Source: Candidatus Methylophosphatis roskildensis
Lineage (GTDB): Bacteria > Pseudomonadota > Gammaproteobacteria > Burkholderiales > Rhodocyclaceae
DNA: 64,000 nucleotides
NCBI GenBank assembly: GCA_016708905.1
Contig: JADJEV010000001.1
Span: 186,001 to 250,000 of the forward strand
Reading direction: 5' to 3'
The notes under the pieces were generated by a model. That model was not told where the DNA came from, searched no databases, and saw nothing but the letters and a program-made list of their open reading frames with translations. The position numbers and the translations under genes are program-made. Shown here piece after piece: positions 17,393 through 26,127 of this stretch. Every line of letters starts with the position of its first letter. Positions within the stretch are counted from its first letter, which is position 1.

Positions 17393-18334
17393 ATGATTGC
17401 CCTGGCGCTGGTCGTCCCCTGCTACAACGAACAAGAGGTGCTTCCGGAAACCGTTGATCGCCTGACCGCGCTGCTTGCGCGCCTGGTCGAGGCGGGCCAG
17501 ATTGACGCCGGCAGCCGCATCTACCTGGTAGATGACGGTAGCCGCGACGGCACCTGGTCACTGATCGAGGCTTACGCCGCGCAGCGGATGCCGGTCGTAG
17601 GACTCAAGCTCAGCCGCAATCGCGGCCATCAGAATGCCCTGCTTGCCGGCTTGTTCGCTGCACGCGGCGACGCGATCGTCAGCATCGACGCGGACTTGCA
17701 GGACGACATTGCGATCATCGAGACGATGCTCGATCGTTTTCGTCAGGGTTGCGACGTCGTCTACGGTGTTCGCAGGCAGCGCGGGGCCGACACGCTTTTC
17801 AAGCGCTGCACGGCGAACGGGTTTTATCGCGTCATGGGCTGGATGGGCGCGCAGACGATCGCCAACCATGCCGACTACCGGCTGATGAGTCGTCGCGCGA
17901 TCGAAGCCCTGAAGCAGTTCGGCGAATCCAATCTATACCTGCGCGGCATCATCCCGATGCTCGGTTATCGTTCGGCGATAGTCGAATACGATCGTTCGGC
18001 GCGCTTTGCCGGGCAATCCAAGTACCCGCTGCGCAGAATGATTTCGCTCGCGCTGAACGCGGTGACTTCGTTCTCGGTCGTACCGCTGCGGACGATCAGC
18101 TTGCTCGGATTGCTGGTGTCACTGGGAACGATGGTGGTATCGGTCTGGGTTCTGTGGGTAGCTCTGTTCTCGAGTCGGGCCGTTCCCGGCTGGGCGTCTA
18201 CGGTGCTGCCGATCTATTTCCTCGGTGGCGTGCAGTTGCTGTCGCTCGGCGTGATTGGCGAGTACGTCGGAAAGCTGTACATCGAAGCCAAGGGGCGTCC
18301 GCGCTACTTCGTCGAGCAGGTGGTCGGCGACTGA
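17393..18334 (+). CDS. Family 2 polyprenyl-phosphate glycosyltransferase (GtrB/DPM1-like)
   Basis: A 313-residue GT2 enzyme that transfers a sugar from a nucleotide donor to undecaprenyl phosphate on the cytosolic face. Seen: LVVPCYNEQEVLPETV, the nucleotide-binding LVDDGSRDGTW, and the metal motif SIDADLQD. Two C-terminal membrane helices (residues ~235-260 and ~275-300) are typical of GtrB/ArnC-type enzymes, followed by GEYVGKLYIEAKGRPRY. ATG 17393 is used; a TTG at 17357 is in frame but adds an unconserved lead. It converges on a gtrA-type gene 48 bp away, and both probably feed one glycan-modifying pathway. Confidence 0.9.
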   Translation: MIALALVVPCYNEQEVLPETVDRLTALLARLVEAGQIDAGSRIYLVDDGSRDGTWSLIEAYAAQRMPVVGLKLSRNRGHQNALLAGLFAARGDAIVSIDADLQDDIAIIETMLDRFRQGCDVVYGVRRQRGADTLFKRCTANGFYRVMGWMGAQTIANHADYRLMSRRAIEALKQFGESNLYLRGIIPMLGYRSAIVEYDRSARFAGQSKYPLRRMISLALNAVTSFSVVPLRTISLLGLLVSLGTMVVSVWVLWVALFSSRAVPGWASTVLPIYFLGGVQLLSLGVIGEYVGKLYIEAKGRPRYFVEQVVGD

Positions 18335-18382
18335 GCTTCGGCTTGAGCCATGCCGGCTCGGGCCGAGGCGTGCGCGGTTCGG

Positions 18383-18799
18383 TTACGGCGCTTCGGATGC
18401 CGGTTGACTCCCTGTGTCGCTGCGAAATACGAACCAGCGGCTGCCGAGATAGAACAACAGGGTGTACGGAATCACGGCGAGCGCCTGCGCCACATAGGCA
18501 TTCATGCCAAACAGATTGATGAGGCCGAACAGCGTGACGAGATTGCTCGAATAGGCCGCCAGGAAGACCGCGAGAAATCGCAGCAGCGCAGGGCTTACGG
18601 CGCCCCGATGCTCGAACGACCAGTTGCGGTTGAGGAGAAAACTCACCGCCAGGCCGACCGCATAGCCGAAGACGTTCGCCGCCAGATCGCCCCAGCCGAA
18701 GAGCCCCTTGGCGACGAAAATCAGCGCCAGGCCGACGCCCGTGTTGAGGATGCCGACCAGCACGAAGCGGACGAAACTGCGTCCGTGCCGGATGCTCAT
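18383..18799 (-). CDS. GtrA-family membrane protein (lipid-linked sugar flippase candidate)
   Basis: A 138-residue protein with four membrane helices of the GtrA/DPMS2 family: FVRFVLVGILNTGVGLALIF, a second helix ending SFLLNRNWSF, a third (LLRFLAVFLAAYSSNLVTLF) and a fourth ending FYLGSRWFVF. GtrA proteins are thought to move undecaprenyl-phosphate sugars across the inner membrane. ATG 18799 overlaps the upstream methyltransferase stop (ATGA), so translation is probably coupled. Confidence 0.88.
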   Translation of the reverse strand: MSIRHGRSFVRFVLVGILNTGVGLALIFVAKGLFGWGDLAANVFGYAVGLAVSFLLNRNWSFEHRGAVSPALLRFLAVFLAAYSSNLVTLFGLINLFGMNAYVAQALAVIPYTLLFYLGSRWFVFRSDTGSQPASEAP

Positions 18800-19491
18800 C
18801 GGCGATCGTAGGCGTAGTACTGCGCGCCGAGCGGCAACCACTTGAGCCACCGCTCCAGCGGACGCAGCAGGCGCAGCGCCCGCGGAAAGAAGATGCGGTA
18901 GGCGATTGCCGGATGCGCGAAACCGGCGTCCGCCAGTCGTCTGCGCAGCGTTCCCGCGCGCAGGAGAATGGCGTTCTCGTCGAACGGGCAGGTGTCGACC
19001 GCCCGGACGGTCAGCGGATTGAGCGGATTGTGCTCGAAGATCGTGATCAGCCCGCCCGGCCGCAGGATGCGGCGCAGTTCGGCAAACAAGGGTACATGCA
19101 GCGCCGGCTCGATGTGGTGGAACACGCAGGCCGAGAAGACGCAGTCGAAGCTGGCGTCCGCAAAGGGCAAGCGACTGCCATCGAACTCGATGAAACCGAC
19201 GCCATCGAAGCGCTGTGAGCCGATTCGCAAGGACTTGCGCGAGACGTCGACACAGGTCAGGCTGGCGCCCGGAAAGTAACGCTGAAAGTAGGCCACCGAC
19301 GAGCCGACTCCGGCACCGAAGTCGAGGATTCGAGCGACCTGTCCCACCGACTCGACCGACCGGGCGAGTTCCGCGAGGTCGCGTATCTTGTAGTCGGCGA
19401 AATACTCGGGCCCTTCCCCCGAGGCGGAAATGTTGGCGGCGTGAAGGTCGGAGTATTCCTGCGCGAACTTGTCGAATTCCGAGCGATTCAT
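18796..19491 (-). CDS. Class I SAM-dependent methyltransferase
   Basis: A 231-residue methyltransferase: SAM motif I ILDFGAGVGSS (residue ~55), acidic post-motif VDVSRKSLRIG, and FDCVFSACVFHHIEP with LRRILRPGGLITIFEHNPLN (motifs II-III). Methyltransferases of this type in glycan loci often act on sugars or lipid intermediates, but no substrate can be read from the sequence. It overlaps the gtrA start by 4 bp and lies 57 bp after the 911-residue membrane protein gene, so the three are probably one transcription unit. Confidence 0.85.
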   Translation of the reverse strand: MNRSEFDKFAQEYSDLHAANISASGEGPEYFADYKIRDLAELARSVESVGQVARILDFGAGVGSSVAYFQRYFPGASLTCVDVSRKSLRIGSQRFDGVGFIEFDGSRLPFADASFDCVFSACVFHHIEPALHVPLFAELRRILRPGGLITIFEHNPLNPLTVRAVDTCPFDENAILLRAGTLRRRLADAGFAHPAIAYRIFFPRALRLLRPLERWLKWLPLGAQYYAYDRR

Positions 19492-19548
19492 GAAGGCAGT
19501 ATACCGACGCCACCGGTCGCGGCGGTGTTCTCCGGCATCGCTACGGTG

Positions 19549-22284
19549 CTATCGCGACGGTCTGGCATGGAGTGACAGCCGTTCGCCGTGCAGCGCGGTC
19601 TCCCAGCCGGGAATCTCCGTAGCGGGCCGCTTGCCGATAACGACCAGCAGGTCGGCGTCGACTGCGCCGACATCGATCGGTCGAAACCAGGTGAACTGGA
19701 GCAGCCGATCCGACAGATCGCAATTGACGCAGGCATATCCCCTGCCGACCAGGGCGGAATAGACATGCCCAGCCAGTACGCTCGCCGCTTGGTTGGGGGG
19801 CAGCACAGCGCCGCTCACGTCGGCCAATGCGAAGCGGGTCGTCGGCCTGGGGTCGGGCGGATGCCAGGCGTCGAGCATCGCCAGATCGACGGCAAGCGAG
19901 GTATTGGCCTTGTCGAACGCCGTCGGGCTGGCAATCCAGAAGATCGGGTCGGCGGCCCTGGAGATCAGATTGCCGGTCAGCAACAGGCCGAGCGCGCCTG
20001 CCGCGAGCGCCTTGAGCAACGGGCCGGCACGCGGGCCGCCTGATGGCTCGCCGCCTATGCCTCGCACCACGGGCAGGGCGAGCGCGGGAACGACGATCAG
20101 CGGAAGTAAGGTCGCCAGGGTCCACGCCAGTTTGCAGGTGGCATAGACCCCGCTGGCCTGCCATGCCACGAACAACAGGAGCAGATAGCCGAGCAGCGAT
20201 GCCGCGAGCACCAGGCCGAAACCATCGAGCAGCCGGCGGCGGCCGACAGCGAGACACAGCAGGTAGGCGACGCCGATCACGCCGAGGACGGCGAACACGG
20301 CTCTGCGTTCGACCAGCGCCAGATAGCGCGCCAGGCCGGCCAGCAGTCCGTTCGGCGTGATCTCGGCCATCAGGCTGCGAACCATTTCGGCACTCGCGTG
20401 AAACGGCGCCAGACCGAAGACGAATGCCGCGAACTTCGGCCGGTCGTGGAACGGGAACACGATATGTCGGGCGATCGCATTCAGTTCGTCGACAAACTGC
20501 CCGGTTGCAGCGTGGTTGAGCATGAAGGTATAGCCGACGTTGCCGACCGCCAGGCCGATTGCGATCAGCAAGCCGAGGTGCCGCACCAGCCTGGCCGGGT
20601 GCTTGCGCAGCGTCCACAGCGCGATGCCGAACGTCGCCACCGGCACGACCGCGAAATACGGGTAGAGCAACACCGCGAAGGCGCTGGTAAGCCCATGGGC
20701 GAAGCTCGTCCGCAGCACGGGCGAGGGCTGCCCGAGCGAGCGGATGAACGGCAGCGCCGTGTAGAGGTTCAGGTAGAGCGCGGCGGTGGTCACGTACTGG
20801 ACCAGATACGACTCGAAGAACAGGCTCGCGATCGGTGCGGACAGCGCCACGCTCACCGCGGCGACCGCCGCGACACGCTTGTCACCGAGCCAGTCGCGCA
20901 CCAGGCAATAGCTGAGCGGCGCAGGCACCAGCATCAGCGCCATGCAGATGACCAGCCAGGTGCGGCCGGTGGTCAGTCCGCTGATGCTCGACAGGCTGGC
21001 CGCCAGCGCCAGATCGATCGACCGCATTCCGTTGCCGATTAGACCCCCGCCGGAAAAGGTCGACAACAGCGACTTGCTCTGGATCGCATTGGCGGTGGTG
21101 GCGTAGAAATACGAATCGGCCCGCATCGTGCCGAGGAATCCCGGGCCGGCGAAGCTCAGCGGCCAGAAGCTCAGCCACAGCCCGAGCGCCGTCACGGCGA
21201 TGACCACCAGCGGCAGATGCGCGTGCGAGGACTGCGTCGCGCCCGCGCCGACGTGCCGCACCCGGCCCGCGACGCCGACCCCGACCGCGACGAGCATCAG
21301 CGCGCCAAGCATCGGCGCCGAGGCCCTGGCGGAAAAGAAGTAAGCCGAGGTGTTGGCGAGCAGGGCAAACAGGCAGAAGCCGATCGTGAAGCAGGCGATC
21401 CAGTTCGAGCGGCTGACGGCGGCGAGCGGATCGGCCGCCGCCAGCGAGGCGCCCGCTAGGGTAAAGGCGAGGATCGCGAGGACCGACCAGCCCAGTAGCG
21501 CCGCGAAATCGCCGACGCCTTCCAGCACCAGCGGAACGATCTCGGCGGAAGGCAGGCCCACTGTAAAGGCCTGGTCACCGGACAGCTCGAAGTTGCGGAT
21601 GAGCTTCCTGGCGCCGAAGCGGATTTCGCCGGTCATGATGCCCGCATCGGGTTCGGCGTTTCGTGATTGTGCGAGCTTTGTTGCGCGGATCTCGAAGCTC
21701 GCGCCCAGCGGCCGCGCGGCCAGGGTGGCGACCGACAACAGTTGCCGCGGCGGCAGCCTGACCCAGTGCCATCCCGGCGTGGCGCTTGCGAGATCGACCT
21801 CGCGTTCGGTTCCGTCGTAGCGGATCCTGACCCGCCCGCCGTCGGGTCTGTCGAGAAACGGAAGTTCGGGCTCGGCGCCGTTCAATTCGATCGTGATTTC
21901 GCTTCCGGGCTGCGTCGATTCCACCCGTTCGCCGTAGGACGTGGACGTCCACCGGCCCGTGACGGACGCCAGCTCGTCGAAGCGCAGCCGTGGCTGCCCG
22001 TCGGGAATCGGCAGCGCTAATTCGACCGTCGCCGCATCGTCGGAGATGTTGGTGATGCTTACGCGATGAAGCGACGCGACCGGATGGCCTGCCAGCCTCT
22101 GTTCGACACCATCGACGCGGAGCTGAGGCACCCATTCGCCGGCATGCCGGACGGTGACGTGAATCGGCGTGAGAAACAGGCACCAGCACAGCACGACGAG
22201 CAGCGCACCGGCAATCAGGGCTGCGGCGCGAATCGCGTCCTTGATCGACAGTCGAGGTCGCCGGTGAACTGCGGGTTCAAGCAT
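19549..22284 (-). CDS. Large polytopic membrane protein, unknown function (possible GT-C glycosyltransferase)
   Basis: A 911-residue protein I do not recognise. One N-terminal membrane helix (residues ~20-42) is followed by a roughly 200-residue extracytoplasmic region of beta-rich character (residues ~45-250). About twelve hydrophobic segments follow between residues ~260 and 760, then a soluble C-terminal domain of about 150 residues. The layout resembles GT-C glycosyltransferases or YfhO-type proteins, which use polyprenyl-linked sugars outside the membrane; no diagnostic motif was found. Its place upstream of a methyltransferase and gtrA, and next to a GtrB-like enzyme, suggests the transferase (GtrC role) of a sugar-decoration system. 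No ribosome site is evident at ATG 22284. Confidence 0.75.
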   Translation of the reverse strand: MLEPAVHRRPRLSIKDAIRAAALIAGALLVVLCWCLFLTPIHVTVRHAGEWVPQLRVDGVEQRLAGHPVASLHRVSITNISDDAATVELALPIPDGQPRLRFDELASVTGRWTSTSYGERVESTQPGSEITIELNGAEPELPFLDRPDGGRVRIRYDGTEREVDLASATPGWHWVRLPPRQLLSVATLAARPLGASFEIRATKLAQSRNAEPDAGIMTGEIRFGARKLIRNFELSGDQAFTVGLPSAEIVPLVLEGVGDFAALLGWSVLAILAFTLAGASLAAADPLAAVSRSNWIACFTIGFCLFALLANTSAYFFSARASAPMLGALMLVAVGVGVAGRVRHVGAGATQSSHAHLPLVVIAVTALGLWLSFWPLSFAGPGFLGTMRADSYFYATTANAIQSKSLLSTFSGGGLIGNGMRSIDLALAASLSSISGLTTGRTWLVICMALMLVPAPLSYCLVRDWLGDKRVAAVAAVSVALSAPIASLFFESYLVQYVTTAALYLNLYTALPFIRSLGQPSPVLRTSFAHGLTSAFAVLLYPYFAVVPVATFGIALWTLRKHPARLVRHLGLLIAIGLAVGNVGYTFMLNHAATGQFVDELNAIARHIVFPFHDRPKFAAFVFGLAPFHASAEMVRSLMAEITPNGLLAGLARYLALVERRAVFAVLGVIGVAYLLCLAVGRRRLLDGFGLVLAASLLGYLLLLFVAWQASGVYATCKLAWTLATLLPLIVVPALALPVVRGIGGEPSGGPRAGPLLKALAAGALGLLLTGNLISRAADPIFWIASPTAFDKANTSLAVDLAMLDAWHPPDPRPTTRFALADVSGAVLPPNQAASVLAGHVYSALVGRGYACVNCDLSDRLLQFTWFRPIDVGAVDADLLVVIGKRPATEIPGWETALHGERLSLHARPSR

Positions 22285-22483
22285 GGAGATGGAGGTATAC
22301 CGGAGATGCGCCCGACTATCGGGGGTCGAGGACCGGCATGTGCCTCAGTTCGCGGATATGCCAGTCGGTGCGATGCGCACCGGACAGGATGTTACCCGAT
22401 TCGAAGGAATAGTCCCGGCGCTTTACCGGGCGATTCGCTGGAAGCCGCGTGGAATCGACCTCACAGCCCGACCACGGCCGGAG

Positions 22484-22509
22484 AGCCGCATGGATGCTGG
22501 ATCTCCGCG
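22484..22509 (-). repeat. Possible degenerate half-copy of the 110-bp hairpin repeat
   Basis: Read on the minus strand, this 26-bp stretch matches the right end of the repeat at 28373-28482 at 19 of 26 positions, including CCATGCGGCT. It lies in the 292-bp gap between the large membrane protein and the ParA gene. Nothing else is recognised in that gap. The match is short and may be chance. Confidence 0.25.
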
Positions 22510-22576
22510 TTTCGGCAAAGGCAAACCGCCAGCCGGGGCGCAGTTCGCCGACGGCGCACGGTCGTTTAGCTGGCTG

Positions 22577-23197
22577 CTAGCGCTCGATCCACGCCAGCAG
22601 CGACTGCCACTGTTCGAGATCCTTTTCGGCACGCGAGGGCGGCAGGTCGAACAGGGTCAGGCCATGCGCCGCAGCCTGAACGTAGATCTGCGTGTCGCGC
22701 AGATAGCCGATCACCGGCAGGGTTTCGTGATCGAGAAAGCGATGCAGTTCGCCGGCCGCACGCGTGCGCGGGTCGACGCGCATGCCGATGATGCCGATCT
22801 CGATGCCGTTGCGCATTTCCTTCGCCCCGCGCAGCGCAGCGAGAAAATCGCGCGTCGCCAGAATGTCGAACAGCGAGGGCTGCAGCGGCACGATCACCCG
22901 ATCGACCATGCCCAGTACCTGATGCAGTCTCTTGCCGTGCAGTCCGGCCGGCGTGTCGAGCACGACATGGGTGGTGCCTTTGGGCGGGCGGGCCGGCTTG
23001 TCGGTATCGAGATCCCAGGTGTCGATCTTCGGCGCCGCGAGCGGCCGTATCCTCAGCCACTCGCGCGACGATTGCTGGCGGTCGATGTCGCCCAGCATCA
23101 CGCGCCGGCCCGACTTGGCGAAGTAGCCGGCGAGATTGGTCGCCAGGGTGCTCTTGCCGACACCGCCTTTGGGATTGGCCACCAGGAAGGATTTCAT
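22577..23197 (-). CDS. Orphan ParA/MinD-like ATPase
   Basis: A 206-residue P-loop ATPase of the ParA/Soj family with the deviant Walker A motif KGGVGKST at residues ~10-17. It also has GDIDRQQSSREW (Walker A') and VVLDTPAGLHG (Walker B). The protein is short and lacks the N-terminal DNA-binding helix-turn-helix of plasmid ParA. No parB gene or parS-like repeat is adjacent, so it is not an obvious partition cassette. Orphan ParA proteins position cell components on the nucleoid or membrane; the cargo is unknown. ATG 23197 is the first start that leaves the P-loop at the N-terminus. Confidence 0.85.
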   Translation of the reverse strand: MKSFLVANPKGGVGKSTLATNLAGYFAKSGRRVMLGDIDRQQSSREWLRIRPLAAPKIDTWDLDTDKPARPPKGTTHVVLDTPAGLHGKRLHQVLGMVDRVIVPLQPSLFDILATRDFLAALRGAKEMRNGIEIGIIGMRVDPRTRAAGELHRFLDHETLPVIGYLRDTQIYVQAAAHGLTLFDLPPSRAEKDLEQWQSLLAWIER

Positions 23198-23421
23198 GCG
23201 GCGTAGATTAGCATGGGCGGCCGCGCGCCGGTATGCAGGCGCTGCTCGTAGCCAAGCGGCGCCAGTATTCCACGTCCGCATTCCCATCCTCCCCGCCTCG
23301 AAGGGGAGGGAAAAATCAGGTCGTGGCTCGACGTCCGACAGCGAATCGCCTCGCCGCGGCTCGTCTGCGGCAAAATGCGGTCCCGGCAGCCATTCGGGCT
23401 CGCGCCCGCGAGCGAACACAA

Positions 23422-24690
23422 ATGATCAAGCAACGAGATCCCGACGAATCCCTACCCGCGATCGGCCGCGACCAGGAGTGGCCGGTCGTCGACGGTTGGC
23501 TCGCGGTCGGTGGCCTGCCACTGACCGAATTCGTGCAGCGGCTCGGCAGCCCCTGCTACCTGTACTCGCGCGAGCGCATCGACCGGCGCATCGCGCAGGT
23601 GCGCGATGCGTTGCCGCGCGATGTCGAACTGCTGTACCCGGTCAAGGCCAATCCGCTGCCGGCGCTGCTTCAGCACATCGCGGGCCAGGTGGACGGCTTC
23701 GACATCGCCTCGGGCGGAGAACTCGAACGTGCGCTTGCGACCGGCATGACAGGCGCGCGCCTGAGTTTCGCCGGCCCCGGCAAGACCGACGACGAACTCG
23801 CCGAAGCCGTTTCGGCCGGCGCGCTGATCGTGCTCGAATCGGCCGGCGAGGCGCATCGCCTGGCTGGCCTGACCGGTAGCCGGCGCCCGCGGGTTGCGCT
23901 GCGCATCAACCCGCCTTTCGAACTGTCCCCCGCCGCGGCGCGCATGGCGGGCGGCGCGCGCAAGTTCGGCGTGGACAGCGAACAGGCGCCGCAGGTGCTC
24001 GGCGAGATCGGGCGGCTGCCGCTCGAATTCGAGGGCTTTCACTGCTATCCGGGATCTCAGTGCCTCGACGCGACGGCGATTATCGAGACCCAGCGCGCGA
24101 CACTCGACCTGGCGGTCGAGCTCGCCGCGTTTGCCCCCGCCGCCCCGCGCGTGCTCAATCTCGGCGGCGGATTCGGCGTGCCGTGCTTCGCCGGAGAATC
24201 GCCGCTCGACCTGGCGCGCCTCGGCGCATCGCTGCAGTCATTGACACGCGATGCGGCAGCGCGCTTGCCCGGCGCCCGGCTGACGCTCGAACTGGGCCGC
24301 TTTCTGGTGGCCGAAGCGGGAATCTATGTCTGCCGCGTGATCGAGCGCAAGCGCTCGCGCGGCAAGACCATCCTGATCGTCGATGGCGGACTCCACCACC
24401 ACTGGCATGCGAGCGGCGCACTCGAAGGGCGGCGCCATCTGCACTTTCCGATCGCTGTCGTGATCGGGCACGATTCGCTTGTCCGTTCAAGCGTCCACGC
24501 GCGCGAGGTCGAGACCGTCACTGTCGCCGGTCCGCTATGCGCTCCGCATGACGTTTTCGCCCAGGACATCGAACTCGCGCGCGCCGAAGCGGGTGACCTG
24601 GTGGTGATGTTCCAGTCGGGGGCCTATGGCGCAACGGCAAGCCCAGCGGGCTTTCTCGGCCGCCCGCCGGTCAGCGAGATGCTGATCTGA
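23422..24690 (+). CDS. Type III PLP-dependent decarboxylase (LysA-like)
   Basis: A 422-residue fold-type III PLP enzyme like diaminopimelate or ornithine decarboxylase. The PLP lysine lies in YPVKANPLPALLQ, the phosphate-binding glycines in LNLGGGFGVP, with LELGRFLVAEAG in place of the usual EPGR region. The second-subunit catalytic Cys is in GPLCAPHDV, and the C-terminal Tyr in QSGAYGATASP. The substrate-side motif FHCYPGSQ differs from the HCHIGSQ of classical LysA. It most resembles the accessory decarboxylases found with exosortase/polysaccharide loci. The substrate is open: meso-diaminopimelate, arginine, ornithine or a novel amino acid. ATG 23422 is used. Confidence 0.85.
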   Translation: MIKQRDPDESLPAIGRDQEWPVVDGWLAVGGLPLTEFVQRLGSPCYLYSRERIDRRIAQVRDALPRDVELLYPVKANPLPALLQHIAGQVDGFDIASGGELERALATGMTGARLSFAGPGKTDDELAEAVSAGALIVLESAGEAHRLAGLTGSRRPRVALRINPPFELSPAAARMAGGARKFGVDSEQAPQVLGEIGRLPLEFEGFHCYPGSQCLDATAIIETQRATLDLAVELAAFAPAAPRVLNLGGGFGVPCFAGESPLDLARLGASLQSLTRDAAARLPGARLTLELGRFLVAEAGIYVCRVIERKRSRGKTILIVDGGLHHHWHASGALEGRRHLHFPIAVVIGHDSLVRSSVHAREVETVTVAGPLCAPHDVFAQDIELARAEAGDLVVMFQSGAYGATASPAGFLGRPPVSEMLI

Positions 24691-25107
24691 CTATTTGCGG
24701 CCGGCCTGCGCGCGGGCAGTGGAAATCATCTGCCGGCGGTCTTCCTCGGCCGCGCGAACGGCGGTCTTCTGCTCGTCGTCGAGGGGCTCTCCGCTGAACT
24801 TCTCGATCGCCGACACGGTGCGCGCAGCCGGATCGGTGATGCGCCCTTCGGCCGGGATCGCCCGGCGAACGATATCCGGCGGCCGTCTGGTGATGGCGAC
24901 GACGCGCGTGACGAACAGGTCGTCGGCGTGGCGGATCTCGGCCCGCAACCATGCCGACTGTGCCGGCGTCAGGTTGGCACCGGACATCGTCGGCGGCGAA
25001 ATCGGCGGCGCTGCGACGGCACTGCCGAGGTAGCTCGCGACGGTGATAAATGCCGCGAACGCGGCCAATGCGGCGGTGACGGACAGCGGCGTGGCAATAT
25101 GAAACAT
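24691..25107 (-). CDS. Exported protein of unknown function
   Basis: A 138-residue protein with an N-terminal signal or anchor segment (residues 5-32, ending SAVAAPPIS) and a helical, charged mature part (AQSAWLRAEIRHADDLFVTRVV, split across residues ~48-70; DEQKTAVRAAEEDRRQMIST near the end). I recognise no family. The stops of this gene and the decarboxylase abut, so the two are convergent. Start at ATG 25107; the ribosome site is weak. Confidence 0.6.
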   Translation of the reverse strand: MFHIATPLSVTAALAAFAAFITVASYLGSAVAAPPISPPTMSGANLTPAQSAWLRAEIRHADDLFVTRVVAITRRPPDIVRRAIPAEGRITDPAARTVSAIEKFSGEPLDDEQKTAVRAAEEDRRQMISTARAQAGRK

Positions 25108-25141
25108 CGTTGGAGGTTCCGAAGCTTTTCACCTAGAACGC

Positions 25142-26122
25142 CTAGGGTATCAAAATGGTTGATCCGGTTGTCAGGCGGCCTTCGAGATCGCGATGCGCCC
25201 GGGCCGCGTCGCGCAGCGGGTAGCGCTGGTTGATGTCTATCCTGACCTTGCCCGCGGCGACCACCTCGAACAGCTCAGCCGCGGTCGCCAGCAGGTCGCT
25301 GCGCTTGGCGGTGTAGGTGAACAAGGTCGGCCGCGTGACGTAGAGCGAGCCCCGCTTGGCCAGCACACCGAGATCGAGTGGCGGCACCGGGCCCGACGCA
25401 CTGCCGAAGCTCACCATCACGCCGAGCGGGCGCAGACAGGCGAGCGATTCCATGGAGGTGTCCTTGCCGATCGAATCGTAGACCACCGGCAGGCCGGCAC
25501 CGCCGGTGATCTCGCGCACGCGCTCGGCGAAGTTCTCCCGCGTGTAGACGATGGTGTGGTCACAGCCGTGCGCCCGCGCGAGTTCGGCCTTGGCCTGCGA
25601 GCCGACCGTGCCGATCACCGTCGCGCCGAGCGCCTTGGCCCACTGGCAGACGATCAGCCCGACCCCGCCGGCGGCGGCGTGGATCAGGATCGTGTCGCCC
25701 GGCTGGACGCGGTAGGTCCGCCGCAGCAGGTATTGCGCTGTCATGCCCTGCAGCATCATCGCCGCGCCCTGCTCGAAACCGATGGCATCGGGCAATCTGA
25801 CCAGCCGGTCGGCGGGCATCAGACGGGCCTGGGCATAGGCGCCGACCGGTCCGCCCGCATAGGCCACCCGGTCGCCGATCGCGATGTCGGCAACGTCCTC
25901 GCCGACCGCCTCGACCACCCCGGCCGCCTCGAGCCCGATACCGCTCGGCAGCGGCAACTGATACAGGCCGCTGCGGTGATAGGTGTCGATGTAGTTGAGC
26001 CCGACCGCGCGATGGCTGACGCGAGCCTCGCCCGGACCGGGCTCACCGACGTCGACCGCCTGCCACTGCAGCACCTCGGGGCCGCCGGTGGCGGCGAAGC
26101 GGATTGCATGAACGCTGGACAT
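25142..26122 (-). CDS. qor: NADPH:quinone reductase (Qor-type MDR enzyme)
   Basis: A 326-residue zinc-free medium-chain dehydrogenase that reduces quinones one electron at a time with NADPH. Seen: GLNYIDTYHRSGLYQLPLPSG (split at the conserved NYID), GLEAAGVVEAVGEDV, the Rossmann motif AAAGGVGLIVCQWA, and YDSIGKDT. ATG 26122 is preferred because GAGG lies eight bases upstream; a GTG at 26131 overlaps the phospholipase stop. It follows pldA with 5 bp between, so the two are probably co-transcribed. Confidence 0.92.
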   Translation of the reverse strand: MSSVHAIRFAATGGPEVLQWQAVDVGEPGPGEARVSHRAVGLNYIDTYHRSGLYQLPLPSGIGLEAAGVVEAVGEDVADIAIGDRVAYAGGPVGAYAQARLMPADRLVRLPDAIGFEQGAAMMLQGMTAQYLLRRTYRVQPGDTILIHAAAGGVGLIVCQWAKALGATVIGTVGSQAKAELARAHGCDHTIVYTRENFAERVREITGGAGLPVVYDSIGKDTSMESLACLRPLGVMVSFGSASGPVPPLDLGVLAKRGSLYVTRPTLFTYTAKRSDLLATAAELFEVVAAGKVRIDINQRYPLRDAARAHRDLEGRLTTGSTILIP

Positions 26123-26127
26123 TTGGC

